Position numbers and translations under genes: made by a program. A stretch of DNA of 40,050 bases from Ramlibacter sp. (GTDB lineage: Bacteria; Pseudomonadota; Gammaproteobacteria; Burkholderiales; Burkholderiaceae_C): contig NZ_JAQGNQ010000147.1 in the NCBI RefSeq assembly GCF_028291745.1, positions 1-40,050 on the forward strand, written 5' to 3'. Positions 35,244-40,050 of the stretch are shown here, piece after piece. Below the pieces are notes generated by a model. The model was not told where the DNA came from. It made no database searches and was given only the letters and a program-made list of their open reading frames with translations. Every line of letters begins with the position of its first letter. Within the stretch, counting starts at the first letter, position 1.

Positions 35244-36373
35244 TGCAGCCTGCCGTCCGCGCCCTGCGCGCCCAGTTCTTCGTCGCCGGCGCACTCTTTG
35301 CCACCTGGGGCGTGCACGTGCCCAGCGTCAAGGCGCACTACGGGCTCGGCGAGCGATCGCTGGCCATCGCCATGTTGGCGAGCGGTGCGGGTGCCGTGCT
35401 CGCGCTGCTGCAGGCGGGGCGGGTGCTGGCCCGCCATGCACCGCGCCGGGTCGTGCCGGTCATGGCGGTGATCTGTATGGCCGCCATCGGCAGCCTGCTG
35501 AGCACGTCGCACTATGCGTTGCTGCTCGCATTGATGCTCGTCTACGGCATGGCCGCGGCAATCTTCGATGTCGCCATCAACGACGAGGCGAGCGCCATCG
35601 AGCAGCAGGCGGGCCGCCCGCTCATGAGCGGCTTCCACGGCATGTTCAGCCTCGGCGGCATGGTGGGCGCGGCAGCGTGGAGCGTGCTGGCGGCCGCCGG
35701 CGTGTCGGCCACGGGACACCTGGCCGGGGCCGCGGTCGTTTTGGGTTCACTCGCACTCGCTGCCAGCCCCTTCATGCTGCGGCAGGCGCGCGAGCCGCAC
35801 GCCGAGGGCGCACCCCTGAGCCTGCCCCGCGGTCCCCTCGTGCTCCTGGGCCTGATGGCCGCATTGGGACTCGTGGGCGAGGGCGCCATGTACGACTGGA
35901 GCGTGCTCTATCTGCGACAGGACCTGGCCGCACCGGCAGGCATCGCCAGCCTGGGCTACGCCAGCTTCAGTGGGGCGATGGCCGCGGGCCGCTTCGGTGG
36001 TGACTGGGTGCGCGCGCGCATCCGGCCCGCGACCCTGCTGCGCGCGAGCGGCTTGCTGGCTGCGACGGGCATGGCGCTGGCGCTTGCCGTGCCGTATCCC
36101 GCGGCTGCGCTGGCGGGCTTCGCCTTGGTGGGCCTGGGCTTCGCCAACATCGTGCCGGTCTTGTTCAGCGCCGCTGGCCAGCTGCCCGGCATCGCGGCCG
36201 CGCACGGGATCGCGGCGGTCTCGTCCATGGGCTATCTCGGCATGATGGCCGGCCCGCCGCTGATCGGCTTCATTGCGCAAGCGCGATCGCTGGCGGCGGG
36301 CTTGCTGGTGGTGATCTTCTTTGCCGTGGTCGTGGCTGCGTTGGCGCGGCGCGCGCTGGGCAGGGCCACGTAG
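35243..36373 (+). CDS. MFS transporter
   Basis: A 12-helix major facilitator protein, 376 aa. Helices start with FFVAGALFATWGVHVPSVKAHYGLG, a pattern seen in YbjJ-like MFS proteins. GFHGMFSLGGMVGAAAWSVLAAAGV is the sixth-helix region. I chose ATG 35243 for its overlap with the esterase stop. The substrate is unknown; coupling to the esterase suggests a product or related compound. Confidence 0.82.
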   Translation: MQPAVRALRAQFFVAGALFATWGVHVPSVKAHYGLGERSLAIAMLASGAGAVLALLQAGRVLARHAPRRVVPVMAVICMAAIGSLLSTSHYALLLALMLVYGMAAAIFDVAINDEASAIEQQAGRPLMSGFHGMFSLGGMVGAAAWSVLAAAGVSATGHLAGAAVVLGSLALAASPFMLRQAREPHAEGAPLSLPRGPLVLLGLMAALGLVGEGAMYDWSVLYLRQDLAAPAGIASLGYASFSGAMAAGRFGGDWVRARIRPATLLRASGLLAATGMALALAVPYPAAALAGFALVGLGFANIVPVLFSAAGQLPGIAAAHGIAAVSSMGYLGMMAGPPLIGFIAQARSLAAGLLVVIFFAVVVAALARRALGRAT

Positions 36374-36436
36374 GGGCACAGTGCTTGCCCGCCGGCGCGC
36401 GGGGGCGTAGTCTTGCCGCTCACAAGGCCAGATTCG

Positions 36437-36895
36437 ATGCACGCTGCACTTTCGCCCATTCCGCGCTTGCTTGCGTGCCTGGTCGCGGCAATCTGCATTT
36501 CGTGCCATGCCGCGACGCCCGTGGCCATTCCTGCGGGCGAATACGACCTGACCACCGAGACCGTGCTTCCGCATCTCGAGGAGGCGTTGCGCTATGCCAC
36601 CACGCGCGGACACCAGTGCCTGCGTGCGGCGGATGCGACTGCGCTGTTTCCGCTGCTGCGGCATCAGGCCTTCACGGGATGCGCGCTCGTCCCGGACGGA
36701 GATGCCATCGACGGCCTGCACTTCACCTTGTCGTGTGCGAATCGCGAGGCGGCCAGCGGATCGGCGGTCTTCGATGTCGATGCGGCGCAGGTCACTGCCG
36801 TGCTGAACCTCAAGATGGGCGGCAAGAACATGACCTTGTCGCAAAGGCTGCACGGAGCGCGTCTCGGCCCCTGCGCCGACTCTGCGACGAACTAG
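36437..36895 (+). CDS. small secreted protein of unknown function, DUF3617-like
   Basis: A 152-residue protein with a signal peptide (1-25, IPRLLACLVAAICISCHA). The mature part starts ATPVAIPAGEYDLTTETVLPH and has three cysteines at conserved-looking spacing (GHQCLRAAD, FTGCALV and FTLSCANRE), vaguely like DUF3617 proteins. ATG 36437 is preferred, with AAGG upstream; a TTG 24 bases earlier is less likely. It lies alone between two MFS genes. Function cannot be inferred. The 164 bases after it show nothing clear. Confidence 0.6.
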   Translation: MHAALSPIPRLLACLVAAICISCHAATPVAIPAGEYDLTTETVLPHLEEALRYATTRGHQCLRAADATALFPLLRHQAFTGCALVPDGDAIDGLHFTLSCANREAASGSAVFDVDAAQVTAVLNLKMGGKNMTLSQRLHGARLGPCADSATN

Positions 36896-37059
36896 GCACT
36901 CCTCGGTGCCGCGCTCTCCGCGGCAAAGCGCCCGTCCTACAAGCATCGGAGCGCGCCGCAACGCCTGGCGCTCAGCACGAAGCCAAACAATGACCCCCTC
37001 GCGTCGCACGCGCGCGCAGGCAGTCGTGCTGCGCGTCCTGCCAACGACTTCCAGCGCCC

Positions 37060-38385
37060 ATGACCACAGCCACAGCAAGCCCCGACATCGACACCGCGGC
37101 CCCGCCGCACTACACCGGCGAGGAGACCCGCACCCGCATCCTTGCCATCATGGCCGCGTCGTCCGGCAACCTGGTGGAGTGGTTCGACTTCTACATCTAC
37201 GCCTTCGGTGCGATCTACTTCGCCTCCGCCTTCTTCCCCAAGTCCGATCCGACCGCGCAACTGCTGAACACCGCCGGCGTGTTCGCCGCCGGCTTCCTCA
37301 TGCGGCCGCTGGGCGGCTGGCTGTTCGGGCGCATCGCCGACCGGCGCGGCCGCAGGACGTCGCTGCTCATCTCCGTGGGCATGATGTGCGGAGGCTCCCT
37401 GCTGATCGCGGTGCTGCCGACCTACGCCTCGGTGGGTGCATGGGCGCCGGCGCTGCTGCTGCTGGCGCGCCTCATCCAGGGCATCTCGGTCGGCGGTGAA
37501 TACGGCGCCACCGCGACCTACATGAGCGAGGTCGCGCTGCGCGGCCAACGCGGATTCCTGTCGTCGTTCCAGTACGTCACGCTGATCGGCGGGCAGTTGC
37601 TGGCGGTGCTCGTGGTGGTGGTGCTGCAGCAGTTCCTGGACGAGTCCGAGCTGAAGGCCTGGGGCTGGCGCATCCCCTTCGTGGTGGGCGCGATCGCCGC
37701 GCTGGCCGCACTGTTCCTGCGCCGCACGCTGCACGAGACCTCGACGGCGCAGACCCGCGCGAGCAAGGACGCGGGCACCTTCCGCGCCATCCTGCGCGAC
37801 CACCGCGCCGCGTTTCTCACGGTGCTCGGATACACGGCCGGCGGCTCGCTGATCTTCTACACCTTCACCACCTACATGCAAAAGTACCTGGTGAACTCGG
37901 CGGGCATGTCCATCCGCACGGCCAGCAACGTGATGACGGTGTGCCTGTTCATCTTCATGTGCATGCAGCCGCTGTTCGGCGCGCTGTCCGACCGCATCGG
38001 GCGGCGCAGCAACATGCTGCTGTTCGGTGCGCTGGGTGCCATCGCCACCGTGCCCATCTCGATGGCGCTGGGGCACGTGCGCAGTCCGCTGGCGGCGGGC
38101 GCGCTGATCGTGCTGGCGCTGGCCATCGTCAGCTTCTACACGTCGGTGAGCGCGATCGTGAAAGCCGAGCTGTTTCCCGCTGAAGTGCGCGCCATGGGTG
38201 TCGGGCTGGCCTACGCGATCGCCAATGCGGTCTTCGGCGGCTCGGCCGAATACGTCGCGCTCGGGCTCAAGTGCCTGGGCGACGAGTCGGCGTTCTACTG
38301 GTACGTGTCGGCCATGATGGTGGTGGCCTTCCTGGTCAGCCTGCGGATACCCCGGCATCCGAGCTACCTGCTGCACGAGCACTAG
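37060..38385 (+). CDS. MHS-family MFS transporter (KgtP/citrate-proton symporter type)
   Basis: A 441-residue 12-helix symporter of the metabolite:H+ symporter family. The start [34 protein letters not shown] is diagnostic, and the loop motif [14 protein letters not shown] (about 87-100) matches the MFS signature. Typical substrates are alpha-ketoglutarate, citrate, shikimate or dicarboxylates. Its stop is one base from the stop of the convergent isomerase-family gene. Import of a dicarboxylic acid for that enzyme is a possible link. Confidence 0.85.
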   Translation: MTTATASPDIDTAAPPHYTGEETRTRILAIMAASSGNLVEWFDFYIYAFGAIYFASAFFPKSDPTAQLLNTAGVFAAGFLMRPLGGWLFGRIADRRGRRTSLLISVGMMCGGSLLIAVLPTYASVGAWAPALLLLARLIQGISVGGEYGATATYMSEVALRGQRGFLSSFQYVTLIGGQLLAVLVVVVLQQFLDESELKAWGWRIPFVVGAIAALAALFLRRTLHETSTAQTRASKDAGTFRAILRDHRAAFLTVLGYTAGGSLIFYTFTTYMQKYLVNSAGMSIRTASNVMTVCLFIFMCMQPLFGALSDRIGRRSNMLLFGALGAIATVPISMALGHVRSPLAAGALIVLALAIVSFYTSVSAIVKAELFPAEVRAMGVGLAYAIANAVFGGSAEYVALGLKCLGDESAFYWYVSAMMVVAFLVSLRIPRHPSYLLHEH

Positions 38386-38386
38386 G

Positions 38387-39115
38387 CTATCGGCGGAACA
38401 AGGCGCCCGGCGCGTTGCGGGGCGGCGGCGCATCGGTGAGTTTGAGCCCGGCCCACAGCGAACACTGATTCGACGTGACCACCGGCTTGCCGAGCGCCGT
38501 TTCGAGCTCATCGATCTTGTCCATCGTCAGAAGCTGCGTGCAGCTGATGAAGACCGAGTCGCACTGCTTGATGGCCGCGGCGTGCTCCATCACCCGGTCG
38601 GCCACCTGCTGCGTCGATATCTTCGCGATGTCGCGCGTGTCGGCGCAGTTGAACGAGTCCACACCGCCCAGGGTGAAGCCATGATGCTCCAGCAGTTCGA
38701 CTTCGTGCCGCGTCACGTCTTCCACATAAGGCGTGAGCATGAAAAGTCTGCGCGCGCCGACGGCCTTTAGCCCCATCAGGATCGCGCTGGAGGTGGTCAC
38801 CGCCGGCACGCCGGTCAACTCGGTGATGCGATCTGCCAGCTCGGCCTCGCGGCCGGGCCCGTTGACGAAACTGCCGCTGGTGCAGCCGTAGATGAAGGAG
38901 CTGGGCTTGGGGTAGCAAAAAGTCAGGTCGCGCACCGCCTGGTCGAGCGATCCGACCATGGCCAGCAGCGATTCCTTCGTCACCGCCGGCGTCGGGCGTG
39001 ACAAGCGGTTCACGTTCATGGCCACCCCGTGCGGCAGGTATTGGGGAAGCTCGCGCTCCATCGCCACGTTTCCCGGCGGAACGACCAGCCCGATTCGAAT
39101 GACGTTGTTGTCCAT
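38387..39115 (-). CDS. maleate isomerase/arylmalonate decarboxylase-family protein
   Basis: A 242-residue protein of the Asp/Glu racemase superfamily, maleate cis-trans isomerase branch. Two cysteines are at the expected sites: C78 (YGCTSGSF) and C192 (ISCTQL). The start IRIGLVVPPGNVAMERELPQYLP and the segment TGVPAVTTSSAILMGLKAVG fit. Family members isomerise maleate to fumarate or decarboxylate arylmalonates; which applies is not decided by sequence. It begins 10 bases after the Bug-type gene ends, so the pair is one operon. Confidence 0.8.
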   Translation of the reverse strand: MDNNVIRIGLVVPPGNVAMERELPQYLPHGVAMNVNRLSRPTPAVTKESLLAMVGSLDQAVRDLTFCYPKPSSFIYGCTSGSFVNGPGREAELADRITELTGVPAVTTSSAILMGLKAVGARRLFMLTPYVEDVTRHEVELLEHHGFTLGGVDSFNCADTRDIAKISTQQVADRVMEHAAAIKQCDSVFISCTQLLTMDKIDELETALGKPVVTSNQCSLWAGLKLTDAPPPRNAPGALFRR

Positions 39116-39125
39116 GTCTGTGTCC

Positions 39126-40050
39126 TTATTCGATGGAGATCTGGGCCTTGGCCGCGACCTCCTGCCATTTCTTCAGGTCCGACTGCAGGAAAGCGGAAAA
39201 TCCCGCGGTGCCGACCGCACGCGGCTCGGCGCCGAGCTCCTTGAAGCGCTGGACCACCTCCGGCCGGCTCGACACCTTGATGATCGCCGCTTCGAGCCGG
39301 GCCCGCACGGGCTCCGGCAGACCGGCCGGGGCCAGTATGCCGGTGAACGACGCAGCCTCGACACCGTGCAGACCCAGTTCGGCCGTGCACGGCACATCGG
39401 GCAGGAAGGGCGAGCGCTTGTCGCTCATGACGGCCAGCACCCGCAGCTGGCCTTGCTTCACATAGCCGAGTGAAGAGGCGATCTGGTCAACCATGATGGG
39501 GATCTGCCCGCCCAGGAGATCCGTGAGCGCCTGGCCGCTGCCCTTGTAAGGGACGTGGAGGAACTGGGCCCCGCTGACGGCCTGCAGCAACTCGATGGCC
39601 AGGTGGTTGGAGCTGCCCAGGCCGGCCGAGCCGATGCCGATCTTGCCCGGGTTCGCCTTGGCCGACGCGATCAGCTCGGGCAGGTCCTTCGCCGTCGATC
39701 CGCGGCCGGCCACCACCGCCATCGGCGTGATGTTGATCAAGGTGAGCGGCACAAAATTGTGCAGCACGTGGTAGGGCATCGACTTCGCGACGGCTTCCAT
39801 GGCGGTGAGGGATCCGCTCGAGCCGGCCAAGAGGGTGTAGCCGTCGGGCGCCGATTTGGCCACTGCCGATCCCCCGATGCGGCCACCGGCACCCACCCGG
39901 TTGTCGACCAGCACCGGCTGGCCCAGTTCTTCGGACAGCGGAATTGCGAGCACGCGCGCCGAGATGTCGACGCTGCCTCCCGGAGCGAACGGTACGATGA
40001 TCCGCAGCGGCTTGGCCGGAAAAGTTTCGGCCGCACGCACCAGCGTCGCG
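39126..40050 (-). CDS. Bug-family tripartite tricarboxylate transporter binding protein, 5' end outside window
   Basis: A periplasmic carboxylate-binding protein truncated at the window edge. The frame remains open to 40050, and the residues before AETFPAKPLRIIVPFAPGG look like the end of a signal peptide (ATLVRA), so the true start lies beyond. The GTG at 40040 is not a credible start. The Bug signature continues with VDNRVGAGGRIGG, APDGYTLLAGSSG and VPYKGSGQALTDLLGGQIP. It precedes the maleate isomerase-family gene and may recognise its substrate. Confidence 0.85.
   Translation of the reverse strand, partial: ATLVRAAETFPAKPLRIIVPFAPGGSVDISARVLAIPLSEELGQPVLVDNRVGAGGRIGGSAVAKSAPDGYTLLAGSSGSLTAMEAVAKSMPYHVLHNFVPLTLINITPMAVVAGRGSTAKDLPELIASAKANPGKIGIGSAGLGSSNHLAIELLQAVSGAQFLHVPYKGSGQALTDLLGGQIPIMVDQIASSLGYVKQGQLRVLAVMSDKRSPFLPDVPCTAELGLHGVEAASFTGILAPAGLPEPVRARLEAAIIKVSSRPEVVQRFKELGAEPRAVGTAGFSAFLQSDLKKWQEVAAKAQISIE

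Noticed and set aside
39126..40040. GTG 40040 as the start of the last Bug protein
   Set aside because: The frame is open beyond it and the preceding residues look like the end of a signal peptide, so the gene continues past the window.

Overview
The window looks like chromosomal DNA of a high-GC betaproteobacterium, most likely Burkholderiales and probably Comamonadaceae (a Ramlibacter- or Variovorax-like genome). The reasons are three orphan Bug-family (tripartite tricarboxylate) binding proteins, a LivKHMGF transporter beside aromatic genes, a complete protocatechuate 4,5-cleavage (lig/pmd-type) operon, and several families of short palindromic intergenic repeats. The genus is an inference.

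Layout. (a) 1-7.3 kb: a transposase C-terminal remnant, then an envelope polysaccharide locus. It holds UDP-glucose 6-dehydrogenase, a PilZ/HlyD (Alg44-like) adaptor, an Alg8-like glycosyltransferase fused to a right-handed beta-helix domain, and a TolC-like outer-membrane protein. Together they read as a compact c-di-GMP-gated exopolysaccharide synthase and exporter, and this is the best candidate for an undescribed system here. (b) 7.5-9.6 kb: a DUF4375-like protein, an FMN-binding HugZ/PNPOx-like protein, and a response regulator with a degenerate cyclase-like output domain. (c) 9.6-13.9 kb: a core MetE-like methyltransferase, vanB, vanA and a divergent GntR/FCD regulator with two clear TGTATACA operators. 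(d) 14.1-21.1 kb: two LivK-type binding proteins, LivH, LivM, LivG, LivF and a Bug protein. (e) 21.2-31.5 kb: a ModA-like binding protein and a LysR regulator, divergent from a long operon: signal-less ModA-like protein, ligJ, ligK, Bug, ligI, tannase-family lipoprotein, ligA, ligB, ligC. (f) 31.8-40 kb: an MscS channel, an MBL hydrolase, a ribbon-helix-helix protein, a PHB-depolymerase-like esterase, two MFS transporters, a small secreted protein, a maleate isomerase/AMDase-family enzyme and a further Bug protein cut by the window edge.

How the genes work together. VanAB demethylates vanillate to protocatechuate. LigAB opens the ring at 4,5, LigC oxidises the semialdehyde to 2-pyrone-4,6-dicarboxylate, LigI hydrolyses it, LigJ hydrates 4-oxalomesaconate, and LigK cleaves the product to pyruvate and oxaloacetate. 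The window therefore encodes vanillate to central metabolism, except that no 4-oxalomesaconate tautomerase (LigU/GalD) is visible. The Liv system and Bug proteins plausibly supply aromatic acids.

Four intergenic repeat families are visible: a GTAGGCTGGGCTG palindrome that supplies the stop codons of two genes, a CGCAGAAG-based long inverted repeat, a C/G-rich hairpin element, and a GGGTCAAGCCC hairpin. No tRNA, rRNA or CRISPR array was seen.
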